A stretch of DNA of 64,000 nucleotides from Flavobacterium panacagri (lineage in GTDB: Bacteria > Bacteroidota > Bacteroidia > Flavobacteriales > Flavobacteriaceae): positions 186,001-250,000 of the forward strand of contig NZ_CP119766.1 in assembly GCF_030378165.1 (NCBI RefSeq), written 5' to 3'. The notes beneath the pieces were generated by a model, which searched no databases, was not told where the DNA came from, and saw only the letters and a list, made by a program, of their open reading frames with translations. A program made the position numbers and the translations under genes. Shown here piece by piece: positions 53,149-62,180 of the stretch (the first letter of the stretch is position 1; every line of letters starts with the position of its first letter).

Positions 53149-53293
53149 ATTTTTAAAACTATTAAATTAACAACAAAGTTAATTTTGAAAGAATTTTCAA
53201 TTATCTCTGAAAGTCAAATTTGTAATAAATTAGGACAGAAATGTGAAAAGTGAACGAAAAGCAAATTTAGTCCTCAAAATGAACTACATTCCG

Positions 53294-53301
53294 TATCTTT
53301 G
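53294..53301 (+). promoter_or_regulatory. lipA promoter -7 element
   Basis: TATCTTTG, perfect TAnnTTTG, 18 bases before the lipA ATG at 53320. Confidence 0.6.
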
Positions 53302-53319
53302 TGCTTTGATTATTGATAT

Positions 53320-54186
53320 ATGGAAACATCCGAAGCAAACATAACTACTGCAAAACCTAAGTGGTTAAAAGTAAAACTGCCAATTGGACAAAAATATACC
53401 GAACTAAGAGGTTTGGTCGATAAATATAGTTTAAATACAATTTGTACTTCAGGGAGCTGCCCAAATATGGGAGAATGCTGGGGTGAAGGAACAGCAACTT
53501 TCATGATTCTAGGAAATGTATGCACCCGTTCTTGCGGATTCTGCGGTGTTAAAACTGGAAGACCAGAAACAGTAGACTGGGATGAACCTGAAAAGGTCGC
53601 TCGTTCTATTAAAATCATGAATATAAAACACGCCGTAGTTACAAGTGTAGATCGAGATGATTTAAAAGATGGAGGTTCGATCATCTGGATGGAAACTGTT
53701 AGAGCGATCCGCAGAATGAATCCAAACACAACTCTTGAAACTTTAATTCCTGATTTTCAGGGAATGGAAAGAAATTTAGACCGTATTGTAGAAGCAAACC
53801 CAGAAGTAGTTTCTCATAATATGGAAACGGTGAGACGTTTAACACGTGAAGTTCGTATTCAGGCAAAATATGACCGAAGCTTAGAAGTTCTTCGTTATTT
53901 AAAAGAAAAAGGCATTAATAGAACCAAATCTGGAATTATGTTAGGTCTTGGAGAAACAGAAGAAGAAGTTTTTCAGACTATGACTGATTTAAGAAATGCC
54001 AATGTAGATGTCGTAACTATTGGACAGTATTTACAGCCAAGCAAAAAACACCTTCCTGTAAAAGAATTCATTACACCTGAACAATTTGCCCGATATGAGC
54101 AATTTGGACTTGATTTAGGTTTCCGACATGTAGAAAGCGGACCACTTGTTCGCTCTTCATACAAAGCACAAAAACATATTTTATAA
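53320..54186 (+). CDS. lipA: Lipoyl synthase
   Basis: 288 aa. Auxiliary cluster Cys42, Cys47 and Cys53 ([12 protein letters not shown]) and radical SAM cluster CTRSCGFC (Cys68, Cys72, Cys75). [13 protein letters not shown] and [13 protein letters not shown] follow, and the C-terminal RSSYKA Ser motif is present. Inserts two sulfurs into octanoyl-proteins with SAM. Confidence 0.97.
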   Translation: METSEANITTAKPKWLKVKLPIGQKYTELRGLVDKYSLNTICTSGSCPNMGECWGEGTATFMILGNVCTRSCGFCGVKTGRPETVDWDEPEKVARSIKIMNIKHAVVTSVDRDDLKDGGSIIWMETVRAIRRMNPNTTLETLIPDFQGMERNLDRIVEANPEVVSHNMETVRRLTREVRIQAKYDRSLEVLRYLKEKGINRTKSGIMLGLGETEEEVFQTMTDLRNANVDVVTIGQYLQPSKKHLPVKEFITPEQFARYEQFGLDLGFRHVESGPLVRSSYKAQKHIL

Positions 54187-54196
54187 ATTCAGGATA

Positions 54197-54257
54197 AATC
54201 GTTTAACTGTTTAATCGTTTAATCGCAAATGTAAACGTTTTAAATAGTTAAACGATT
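54197..54257. repeat. Inverted repeat, AATCGTTTAAC family
   Basis: AATCGTTTAACT (54197-54208) pairs with AGTTAAACGATT (54246-54257). The word is repeated between the arms. Located between lipA and the GAPDH gene. Confidence 0.7.
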
Positions 54258-54285
54258 TTAACTATTAAACGAATAAACCAAATAA

Positions 54286-55284
54286 TTGAAAACAAGAATT
54301 GCCATTAATGGATTTGGAAGAATCGGGAGAAATTTATTCCGCCTTCTTTTAAATCATCCTGAAATTGAGGTCGTTGCTATAAATGACATTGCCGACAATA
54401 AAACGATGTCACATTTAATTAAATATGACAGTATTCACGGTGTTTTACCTTCTGAGGTCAGTCATGATGAAAATAGTATTATTGTAGACGGCAGGCATTT
54501 TTTCTTTTTTCATGAAAAAAACATTTTAAATCTAGACTGGAAATCACATTCGATTGACATTGTAATTGAATCTACAGGAAAATATAAAACACATGAAGAA
54601 TTAAACAGGCATCTGGAAGCAGGTGCTAAAAAAGTAATTCTTTCTGCACCATCTGAAGTAGATACCATAAAAACGGTAGTTCTTGGAGTAAATGAAAACA
54701 TTCTGGATGAAGATGAAACAATCGTTTCTAATGCAAGCTGTACTACAAACAATGCTGCACCAATGATCAAAATCATTGAAGAATTATGCGGTATTGAACA
54801 GGCTTACATTACAACAATACATTCTTTTACAACAGATCAAAGCCTTCATGACCAGCCCCATAAGGATTTACGTCGTGCAAGAGGTGCAAGTCAATCAATT
54901 GTTCCAACAACTACTGGTGCGGCTAAGGCATTAACAAAAATTTTTCCTAAATTGCACAACAAAATGGGAGGATGCGGGATTAGAGTTCCTGTTCCCGACG
55001 GTTCATTAACAGACATTACCTTCAATGTAAAACGTGCTGTAAGCATTGAAGAAATAAATAAAGCATTTAAAGAAGCCTCAAAAACAAATTTAAAAGGAAT
55101 ATTAGATTACACCGAAGATCCAATTGTCTCGGTAGATGTAATTGGCAATACACATTCTTGTTTATTTGACGCACAACTAACTTCGGTTATCGATAAAATG
55201 GTAAAAGTAGTAGGGTGGTATGATAACGAGATTGGCTATTCATCAAGATTAATCGATTTAATTTTACTCATAAGAAAAAAATAA
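54286..55284 (+). CDS. gap: Glyceraldehyde-3-phosphate dehydrogenase
   Basis: 332 aa from a TTG start, since no ATG precedes INGFGRIGRNLFRLL. NAD-binding N-terminus with Asp34 (INDIADN), catalytic Cys152 in SNASCTTNN, and WYDNEIGYSSR at the end. Class I phosphorylating GAPDH. Not in a glycolytic cluster, so this may be a second, diverged copy; that cannot be tested here. Confidence 0.93.
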   Translation: MKTRIAINGFGRIGRNLFRLLLNHPEIEVVAINDIADNKTMSHLIKYDSIHGVLPSEVSHDENSIIVDGRHFFFFHEKNILNLDWKSHSIDIVIESTGKYKTHEELNRHLEAGAKKVILSAPSEVDTIKTVVLGVNENILDEDETIVSNASCTTNNAAPMIKIIEELCGIEQAYITTIHSFTTDQSLHDQPHKDLRRARGASQSIVPTTTGAAKALTKIFPKLHNKMGGCGIRVPVPDGSLTDITFNVKRAVSIEEINKAFKEASKTNLKGILDYTEDPIVSVDVIGNTHSCLFDAQLTSVIDKMVKVVGWYDNEIGYSSRLIDLILLIRKK

Positions 55285-55310
55285 GATTCATTGTAAAAGC
55301 ACTGCCATAC

Positions 55311-57482
55311 ATGAAATACTGTCTTTTTATTGTTGTTTGTTTTCTTAGCTCGTCTTTGTATTCTCAATTCAAAAAGAATACAGATAGCGTTGTCTATTAC
55401 AACAAACTAGCCAAAACTAATCTTGACAGTAAAAAGTACAATGAGGCCGCTGCATACACCCAAAAATCTATCAGTTTCTGCGAAGTCCATGGCAAAACAG
55501 AAAACTTAGCCAATCAAACCTTAAAACTTGGCAAGATTTTCTATAATCAAGGAAAACTTGAAGATGCTTTAAAAAGCTTTCACAAAACAGTCTCTATTTA
55601 TGACACATTAAAACCTAGCTGTATTAAAGCCTTGGCTTTGTATTATATTGGAGTAACAAATACAGCAAAAGGAGATTACAAAACTGCTGATATTTACTAT
55701 GCTAAATCTCAAAATCTATTAAAAGAACTTAATATCACTGATCATTCAGAAGCTTTAAGTTATCAAAAAGCATTGGCACAAAAAAAGAATGATGATCTTG
55801 AGCTGGCGGCAAAAACTTTCCGAAGTATCACAGAAAAACCTAACAATCCAGGCATAATAAAAACAAAAGTAGATTCTTATTATCAACTTGGTTTGATTGA
55901 AACACAGCTGAAAAGGAACGATTCTGCTATAATCTACTTTGATAAAGCTTTAGATTATAACGAAAAAAGCAATGACCTTCCAAAAAAATCGAAGATTGTT
56001 TTAGCCATAAGCCAATATTATAAGCAGAATAAAAATTATGATATGGCTTATTCTTTTTTAGATGAACATTATCAGTTGGAAAATTATCTTTTAAGATTAA
56101 AAAATGCCAAAGTTGATCTAAACGAATTCGAAAAATTCAAAAAAAATCAGTCTTTAAATAATACTATAAAAAGAGAAAGCGAAGAAAAAATTCAGCTTAA
56201 AACCTATCGTTATTCCAAGTTAGTTAGCATTCTCGCTATTGCTTTAATTTCGATTTTGTCTCTTTTAAGTTTGGCGTTATATAAAAATAACATTATTAGA
56301 AATCAGAACAATTTATTGCTTCGCGAAAAAAACAAAGAGTTAATTCTGGCTAAAAACAAAGCTGAAAAAGCATCGAAAGCACGATCTGAATTCTTATCTA
56401 CAGTAAGTCATGAATTAAGAACTCCGTTAAACGCTATTAACGGAATTACGCATATTTTACTGGAAGACAATCCAAAGAAAAAACAATTAAAATATCTGGA
56501 ATCTTTAAAATTTTCAGGAAATTATCTCACCACTTTTATTAACGAGATTTTAGAAATCAATAAAATTGATTCTACTAAAGTTGAGGTGGAAAATATTAGT
56601 TTTAATCTGAAAGAACTTTTATTCAATATTCAAGGTTCTTTAAAAGAGTTAGCTACAGCTAATAAAAACTATTTCAACTTAGAGATAGACAAATCGATTC
56701 CTGACAACTTAATGGGCGATCCAACAAAACTGTCCCAAATCATACTAAACCTGATTAATAATGCTTTAAAATTTACACAAAACGGACAGGTAAGCGTTAT
56801 TGCAAAACTATATTCTCAGGAAGATGACACAGCTACTATTTATTTTGAAATTGTAGATACCGGAATTGGCATTCCCGAAGATAAGCTTCAAACTGTTTTT
56901 GAAAGTTTCTCCCAAGGATCTATCGAAGTAAACCGAAAATATGGCGGAACAGGTCTTGGCCTAACTATTGTAAAAAAACTAATCGAACTCCTTGGAGGAG
57001 AAATAAAACTAAAAAGCGAAGTGGGTAAAGGTTCTACTTTTACCTTCAAATTAAATTTTAAAATTAATAACGAACCATTGGAAGTAATTGAAGAAGTAAA
57101 ATCATATAGTGATACACAATTGAAACACAAATCTATTCTATTGATTGAGGACAACAAAATCAATCAAATGATTACTCGAAAAATGCTTGAAAACAAAAAC
57201 ATTAACTGCGAAATCATTGATAATGGAGAAGATGCTGTTGAACTTCTAAAAATCAAAAGCTTTGATATGGTTTTAATGGATGTTCATCTTCCTGGCATTA
57301 ACGGTACTACCGCAACCAAATTAATTCGAGAATTTGATAAATTGACTCCGATTATCGCACTGACTGCTATTTCGCTTGACGAAAATCGTGATATGCTTCT
57401 CTCTTTTGGAATGGATGATGTAATTACCAAACCTTTTGTCCCAGACGAATTTTACAGCACAATTGCCAAGTTTTTTGATTAA
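55311..57482 (+). CDS. Hybrid sensor histidine kinase with TPR sensor
   Basis: 723 aa. Signal peptide (to about SLYSQF), TPR-type repeats to residue 270, one membrane segment (LVSILAIALISILSLLSLAL, about 304-323), then a kinase with H367 (FLSTVSHELRTP), N box INNALKFT, DTGIGIP and GGTGLGLTI, and a receiver with phospho-acceptor D657 (LMDVHLPG) and KPF at 707. A fused two-component system with no DNA-binding domain; its output partner is unknown. Confidence 0.93.
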   Translation: MKYCLFIVVCFLSSSLYSQFKKNTDSVVYYNKLAKTNLDSKKYNEAAAYTQKSISFCEVHGKTENLANQTLKLGKIFYNQGKLEDALKSFHKTVSIYDTLKPSCIKALALYYIGVTNTAKGDYKTADIYYAKSQNLLKELNITDHSEALSYQKALAQKKNDDLELAAKTFRSITEKPNNPGIIKTKVDSYYQLGLIETQLKRNDSAIIYFDKALDYNEKSNDLPKKSKIVLAISQYYKQNKNYDMAYSFLDEHYQLENYLLRLKNAKVDLNEFEKFKKNQSLNNTIKRESEEKIQLKTYRYSKLVSILAIALISILSLLSLALYKNNIIRNQNNLLLREKNKELILAKNKAEKASKARSEFLSTVSHELRTPLNAINGITHILLEDNPKKKQLKYLESLKFSGNYLTTFINEILEINKIDSTKVEVENISFNLKELLFNIQGSLKELATANKNYFNLEIDKSIPDNLMGDPTKLSQIILNLINNALKFTQNGQVSVIAKLYSQEDDTATIYFEIVDTGIGIPEDKLQTVFESFSQGSIEVNRKYGGTGLGLTIVKKLIELLGGEIKLKSEVGKGSTFTFKLNFKINNEPLEVIEEVKSYSDTQLKHKSILLIEDNKINQMITRKMLENKNINCEIIDNGEDAVELLKIKSFDMVLMDVHLPGINGTTATKLIREFDKLTPIIALTAISLDENRDMLLSFGMDDVITKPFVPDEFYSTIAKFFD

Positions 57483-57488
57483 CAAGAT

Positions 57489-57519
57489 ACTAAGCTTCTA
57501 AGATGCTGAGATGCTTAGT
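57489..57519. terminator. Terminator-like hairpin between convergent genes
   Basis: ACTAAGC pairs with GCTTAGT, followed by T5; the repeated word (GATGCT) between them is of the same style as other intergenic repeats. Confidence 0.55.
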
Positions 57520-57521
57520 TT

Positions 57522-58529
57522 TTACTTTACATATTCTAAAATTGTCGCATCAAAATTTTGCTGGTGATTGATGAAAGTACTTTTTATTGGCAGGTAATAC
57601 AATTGCGAAATCAGCTTTGAATCTTTTAAGCGAACATAATCTTTTTCGGTTGTAATTATTTTTCTTCCGTTTGCTTTGGTTAAAATCGTTTCTAAATCGG
57701 TATCAGAAAAATGATGATGATCTGGAAAAGTTAAGCATTCGTCATTCTCATTTTTTAAGTAATCATAGAATGGCTTTGGTTTTGCAATTCCTGCCAAAAG
57801 TAATTTAGATTCTGATTTAATTTCGCTCACAGCAATTTTTCCTGTTGAACTGTAAATTTCTTGATCATAATCTATAAATGTAAAGAAAAGTTGCTGCGAA
57901 CAACTTAGTTTTAACTTTAATCGAATTTCAGCTTGTTTTTCTTCCGATAAAACTTTTGGGCATTTGGTAACCACAACAATATTGGCTCTTTCTGCTCCAC
58001 TTCTGCTCTCTCTTAAATTTCCTGTTGGGAGCATAAAATCGTCTGCATACAAATCATCATAAGCCGTTAAAAGAATATAAAAACCCGCTTTTACTTTTCT
58101 ATGCTGATAAGCGTCATCAAGTAAAATAACGTCTGGTTTTTCGTTCTGCGAAAGTAATTGCTGAATTCCATTTGTACGATTTGCATCAACGGCCACCATT
58201 ACATTTGAAAATTTTTGATAAAACTGAAACGGTTCGTCTCCCAAAATTTCTGCATTCGAATTTTGATCAGCTAAAACAAATCCTTCTGATTTTCTTTTAT
58301 AACCACGACTTAAAGTGGCCACTTTATACTTATCAGATAATAATCGAATCAAATATTCAATTTGAGGTGTTTTACCTGTTCCTCCCACGCTTAAATTTCC
58401 GACAGCAATAACAGAAAGATTAAATGAAGTCGATTTTAAAACGCCTTTATCAAAAAGAAAATTACGGACTGAAGTAATGAAGCCATATAAAATGGCGAAA
58501 GGGAAAAGTATTTTTCTGAGTAAGTTCAT
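57522..58529 (-). CDS. lpxK: Tetraacyldisaccharide 4'-kinase
   Basis: 335 aa. Membrane-anchored N-terminus (LFPFAILYGFITSVRNFLF), Walker A GNLSVGGTGKTPQIEYLIRL, and GYKRKSEGFVLADQ. Phosphorylates the lipid A precursor to make lipid IVA. The TA pair is upstream on the same strand, five bases away. Confidence 0.95.
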   Translation of the reverse strand: MNLLRKILFPFAILYGFITSVRNFLFDKGVLKSTSFNLSVIAVGNLSVGGTGKTPQIEYLIRLLSDKYKVATLSRGYKRKSEGFVLADQNSNAEILGDEPFQFYQKFSNVMVAVDANRTNGIQQLLSQNEKPDVILLDDAYQHRKVKAGFYILLTAYDDLYADDFMLPTGNLRESRSGAERANIVVVTKCPKVLSEEKQAEIRLKLKLSCSQQLFFTFIDYDQEIYSSTGKIAVSEIKSESKLLLAGIAKPKPFYDYLKNENDECLTFPDHHHFSDTDLETILTKANGRKIITTEKDYVRLKDSKLISQLYYLPIKSTFINHQQNFDATILEYVK

Positions 58530-58533
58530 AATG

Positions 58534-58815
58534 TTATTTATCAGAGTAATGACCCATTGCAGAAACGATAATAACAGTTACTATTTCTTCTTCAACTCTA
58601 TAAATCAATCTGTCTTTTTTGTTGATTTTTCTTGACCAATAACCTTTATAATTGTATTTCAATTCTTCCGGCTGTCCTTCTCCAGTAAAAGGATGTTCAG
58701 TTAATTCCAAAAGTATTTTTTCAATTTTTTTAATAGTAGCTTTATTTCCTGATTTATAATGATCTTTTAAATCTTTACGAGCAACTTCTTCAAAGTCTAC
58801 AAAATACTTCCCCAT
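58534..58815 (-). CDS. YoeB-type (Txe) mRNA interferase toxin
   Basis: 93 aa. RKDLKDHYKSGNKATIKKIE, HPFTGEGQPEELKYNYKGYW and SRKINKKDRLIYRVEEEIVT match YoeB, whose ribosome-bound cleavage site relies on the Glu/Arg/Tyr-like residues. It overlaps the antitoxin stop by 19 bases. It is expected to cleave mRNA when not bound by the antitoxin. Confidence 0.9.
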   Translation of the reverse strand: MGKYFVDFEEVARKDLKDHYKSGNKATIKKIEKILLELTEHPFTGEGQPEELKYNYKGYWSRKINKKDRLIYRVEEEIVTVIIVSAMGHYSDK

Positions 58816-59042
58816 ATATCCTCAGGATTTAATCTTGTTGTTTTTCCTTTTTTAATGTTGTCTTCTGCTTTTTTAATTTTCTCGATAAATTCAGGACTAT
58901 AAATACTTTCCTCCTCATTAACCTGTGCATAACTATCTGTTTCAACAATTTCAATACCATCAAGACCTTTAAAAAAAGCTTCGAACATTTCCATAAATGC
59001 TTTTCCAGTCTTCGTGCGTTCGTTAATTTTTATAGTTGTCAT
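58797..59042 (-). CDS. Antitoxin partner of the YoeB-type toxin
   Basis: 81 aa. A short beta strand (TTIKINERTKTGKAFMEMFE) precedes an acidic helical C-terminus (FIEKIKKAEDNIKKGKTTRL). This is the usual arrangement of DUF2683-like antitoxins, with an N-terminal ribbon and a toxin-wrapping tail. Placed upstream of and overlapping the toxin. A 23-base inverted repeat lies upstream. Confidence 0.8.
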   Translation of the reverse strand: MTTIKINERTKTGKAFMEMFEAFFKGLDGIEIVETDSYAQVNEEESIYSPEFIEKIKKAEDNIKKGKTTRLNPEDIWGSIL

Positions 59043-59084
59043 GACTTATAAATTTTATACTACAAATGTACTAAATTTGTACTT

Positions 59085-59152
59085 TTAGTATCAACTATTT
59101 ATACCATTAGTATCAATTATTTATTACTGATGGTATAAATAGTTGATACTAA
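59085..59152. promoter_or_regulatory. Three-copy operator-like array
   Basis: The word TTAGTATCAACTATTTATAC occurs at 59085, a diverged copy at 59107 (TTAGTATCAATTATTTAT), and a reversed copy at 59130-59152. The first and third form 23-base perfect inverted arms. Located between the antitoxin start and the Nif3-like gene; probable autoregulatory site. Confidence 0.7.
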
Positions 59153-59173
59153 TAAAAATTTGAAAAACTTAAA

Positions 59174-60268
59174 ATGAAAATCAAAAATATAATCTCAGTC
59201 CTCGAAGAAATGGCTCCTTTGGCTTATGCCGAAGATTTTGACAACGTTGGACTTTTAGTAGGAAATTCAGAAACCGAATGCACTGGTGTTTTAGTTTGCC
59301 ATGATGCTTTAGAAAATGTAATTGACGAAGCCATATCTAAAAACTGTAATCTTGTTGTATGCTTCCACCCTATTTTATTTTCCGGAATTAAGAAAATTAC
59401 AGGCAAAAATTATGTCGAACGAGCTATTTTAAAAGCCATTAAAAATGACATCGCTATTTATGCCGTTCATACTGCTTTAGACAATCATTCAGCTGGAGTA
59501 AATAAAATTTTCTGCGATGCTTTAGGCTTAACCAATACTAAAACATTAATTCCTAAAAATAATTTCATTCAAAAACTGGTCACTTTTACCGTTCCGGATA
59601 ATGCAGATAAAGTTCGAAATGCTTTATTTGAAGCTGGTGCAGGGAAAATTGGAAATTATGACAACTGCAGTTTTAATACACAGGGATTTTTTACTTTTCA
59701 AGGAAACGAAGACAGCAATCCTGTAATTGGAGAAAAAGGAAAGCTTCATACTGGAGAAGAAATTAAAATCGAAGTTGTTTTTGAAAAACACCTTCAATCC
59801 AGAATTTTAAAAGCGCTTTTTTCGAACCATATTTATGAGGAAGTAGCTTATGAACTCTACGATTTACAAAACCAGCATCAAAATATTGGTTTAGGAATGA
59901 TTGGTGAATTTGAAAATGAAATGGACGAAAAAGACTTTCTTCATTTTGTAAAAGATAAAATGATCGCTGACGGAATTCGCCATTCAGCTTTTTTAGGAAA
60001 AAAAATAAAAAAAGTAGCCGTACTTGGAGGTTCTGGAAGTTTTGCCATAAAAAATGCAATTCAGGCTGGAGCCGATGCTTTTTTGACGGCAGATTTGAAG
60101 TATCATCAGTTTTATGAAGCTGAAAACAAGTTACTTTTGGCCGATATTGGTCATTTTGAGAGTGAACGTTATACAAAAAATTATATTGTTGATTATCTTC
60201 GAAAAAAAATTCTTAATTTTGCAATCATTTTATCGGAAGAAAATACAAATCCAGTTAAGTACTTATAG
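59174..60268 (+). CDS. Nif3-like dinuclear metal-centre protein
   Basis: 364 aa. DFDNVGLLVGNSETECTGVL, VVCFHPILFSGIKKITG and VHTALDNHSAGVNKIF are the N-terminal metal-binding motifs. The central insert (about 120-225) is a PII-like domain, and LADIGHFESERY is the closing metal block. Hexameric family of uncertain role, once annotated as GTP cyclohydrolase I type 2. Four bases upstream of the coiled-coil gene. Confidence 0.92.
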   Translation: MKIKNIISVLEEMAPLAYAEDFDNVGLLVGNSETECTGVLVCHDALENVIDEAISKNCNLVVCFHPILFSGIKKITGKNYVERAILKAIKNDIAIYAVHTALDNHSAGVNKIFCDALGLTNTKTLIPKNNFIQKLVTFTVPDNADKVRNALFEAGAGKIGNYDNCSFNTQGFFTFQGNEDSNPVIGEKGKLHTGEEIKIEVVFEKHLQSRILKALFSNHIYEEVAYELYDLQNQHQNIGLGMIGEFENEMDEKDFLHFVKDKMIADGIRHSAFLGKKIKKVAVLGGSGSFAIKNAIQAGADAFLTADLKYHQFYEAENKLLLADIGHFESERYTKNYIVDYLRKKILNFAIILSEENTNPVKYL

Positions 60269-60271
60269 AAT

Positions 60272-61051
60272 ATGACGAATACGAAAGAATTAAGTGTTGA
60301 GGACAAGTTAAGAGCAATATACGATTTACAGCTTATTGACTCTAGAATTGACGAAATCAGAAACGTTAGAGGAGAACTTCCTTTAGAAGTTGAAGATTTA
60401 GAAGATGAAGTTGCAGGTTTGAGCACTCGTTCAGAAAAACTGAAAGGTGAACTTGAAGTGATTGAGGAGCAAATCAAAGCAAAGAAAATTGCTATTGAGG
60501 AGCATAAAGAAGTGATCAAAAAGTACACAAAACAACAAGAATCAGTACGTAACAACAGAGAATTTAATTCTTTGACAAAAGAAGTTGAATTTCAGGAATT
60601 AGAAATTCAATTGGCTGAAAAGCAAATCAAAGAAATGAAAGCTTCTATCGAGCACAAAAAAGAAGTTATTTCTAATTTAAAAGAAAAACTTGATGCTAAA
60701 AGCTCTCATTTAAAACATAAAAAATCTGAATTAGACGCTATTATGGCTGAAACTCAGAAAGAAGAAACTTTCTTAACTGAGAAATCTGCTGAATTTTCTG
60801 CGCAAATCGAAGACAGATTATTAGCTGCTTACAACAGAATCAGAAGCAGTGTTCGTAACGGATTAGCTGTAGTTTCTATCGAAAGAGGAGCATCTGCAGG
60901 ATCTTTCTTTACAATTCCACCTCAAACTCAGGTTGAAATTGCTTCAAGAAAGAAAATCATCACTGATGAGCACTCTGGAAGAATCTTAGTTGATACACAA
61001 TTAGCTGAAGAAGAAAAAGAAAAAATGGAACAATTGTTCGCAAAATTCTAA
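60272..61051 (+). CDS. Coiled-coil protein, zinc-ribbon relative without its cysteines
   Basis: 259 aa. Long coiled coil to about residue 190, then the C-terminal module of the zf-RING_7/C4-type family, in which CxxC pairs are expected near 207-212 and 232-236. Here they read GASAGSFF and DEHSGRIL, so the metal site is gone while PPQTQVEIASRKK and the fold around it persist. Usually co-transcribed with the Nif3-like gene, as here. Role unknown. Confidence 0.88.
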   Translation: MTNTKELSVEDKLRAIYDLQLIDSRIDEIRNVRGELPLEVEDLEDEVAGLSTRSEKLKGELEVIEEQIKAKKIAIEEHKEVIKKYTKQQESVRNNREFNSLTKEVEFQELEIQLAEKQIKEMKASIEHKKEVISNLKEKLDAKSSHLKHKKSELDAIMAETQKEETFLTEKSAEFSAQIEDRLLAAYNRIRSSVRNGLAVVSIERGASAGSFFTIPPQTQVEIASRKKIITDEHSGRILVDTQLAEEEKEKMEQLFAKF

Positions 61052-61056
61052 ATACC

Positions 61057-61079
61057 AAGTCCCGATTAAATCGGGACTT
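61057..61079 (+). terminator. Terminator after the coiled-coil gene
   Basis: AAGTCCCGA pairs with TCGGGACTT around TTAAA, followed by a T run. Confidence 0.85.
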
Positions 61080-61086
61080 TTTTTTT

Positions 61087-61174
61087 GCCACTAATTCCAC
61101 TAATTATCACTAATTATTTTTTTATCTGTAATAGTGAGAATAAAAAATTCGTGGTCACTTGTGTAATTCGTGGC
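61087..61174. repeat. Intergenic palindrome, GCCACGAATT family (degenerate)
   Basis: GCCACTAATTCCAC and later GTGTAATTCGTGGC form imperfect arms; the inner part has more words of the same type. Confidence 0.65.
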
Positions 61175-61208
61175 AGACCTTTTTTTACCTTTAGAAAAAA
61201 TTTAAGTT

Positions 61209-62078
61209 TTGGGAATTAAAAAAGGAATACGCTTCATCACGTTAAAATCAGTTGGTTCTTATATTAACTTTTTGAGTTACGTGCGTCCGCAAAGAGCTAT
61301 GGAACTTTCTTATGCACTTTTTAGCCAGCCTCGAATTGGCCGATTCAAAAAAGAACAACTTCCAAAAGTCTTGCGACATACAGAAACAGAAACTTTTCAT
61401 CATAATGAACACCATTTCCAAACTTATATTTGGAAAGGAAACGAAACCAAAATTCTTTTGGTTCATGGATGGGAAAGTAATTCTTCAAGATGGAAAAAAA
61501 CTTTACCGCATCTGCAAAAATCAGGAAGTACGATAATTGCTCTTGACGCACCAGCTCATGGACAAAGCAGCGGTAAAGAATTTAATGTGCCGCTTTACGC
61601 TGAATTCATTAGTAAAGCGGTCGAAAAATATCAGCCTGAAATTATTATTGGACATTCTATTGGAGGCGCAGCCTGTGTTTATCATCAATATTTATTTCCG
61701 AATACCAGTATAAATAAAATGGTGATCCTTGGTGCTCCATCCGATTTAAAAACACTGATTGACAATTATATCTCAATGCTGAGTCTAAATAAAAGAATGC
61801 TTTCTCTTTTAGAAAGTAAATTCATAAATCGTTTCAACTTTAAACTGGAAGATTTTTCTGGGCAAAAGTTTGCCTCAGAGTTTAACGTTCCTGGCTTTAT
61901 AGCACATGATATTTCAGATAAAATTGTAGCTTTTGAAGAAGGAAAAAAAATAGCCAGCAATTGGAAAAACAGTCAGTTTATTGAAACTGATGGGTTAGGC
62001 CACGGAATGCACGATGATGAATTATATGATAAAGTGATTGAGTTTCTTTTTGAAGATTCTGAGCCGCTAAGTCGCTAA
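61209..62078 (+). CDS. Alpha/beta hydrolase
   Basis: 289 aa from a TTG start; the next ATG (61300) would remove the N-terminal helix. ILLVHGWESNSSRWKK, nucleophile Ser in IIGHSIGGAA, Asp in VAFEEGKK region, and His in DGLGHGMHDD. The last residues (SEPLSR) are encoded within a repeated intergenic word (CCGCTAAGTCGCTAAG). Substrate unknown. Confidence 0.85.
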   Translation: MGIKKGIRFITLKSVGSYINFLSYVRPQRAMELSYALFSQPRIGRFKKEQLPKVLRHTETETFHHNEHHFQTYIWKGNETKILLVHGWESNSSRWKKTLPHLQKSGSTIIALDAPAHGQSSGKEFNVPLYAEFISKAVEKYQPEIIIGHSIGGAACVYHQYLFPNTSINKMVILGAPSDLKTLIDNYISMLSLNKRMLSLLESKFINRFNFKLEDFSGQKFASEFNVPGFIAHDISDKIVAFEEGKKIASNWKNSQFIETDGLGHGMHDDELYDKVIEFLFEDSEPLSR

Positions 62079-62180
62079 GACACTAAGTTTTTATTTTCTC
62101 AAAGCTCAAAGTAACAAAGAAGCAAAACAACAAAGGCTTTTCTCAAATCTAAAATCTGAATTCTAAAATCTACAATTAAA

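Noticed and set aside
54286..55284. Erythrose-4-phosphate dehydrogenase instead of GAPDH
   Set aside because: The SNASCTTNN active-site block and its general sequence suit GAPDH; nothing seen favours the other call.
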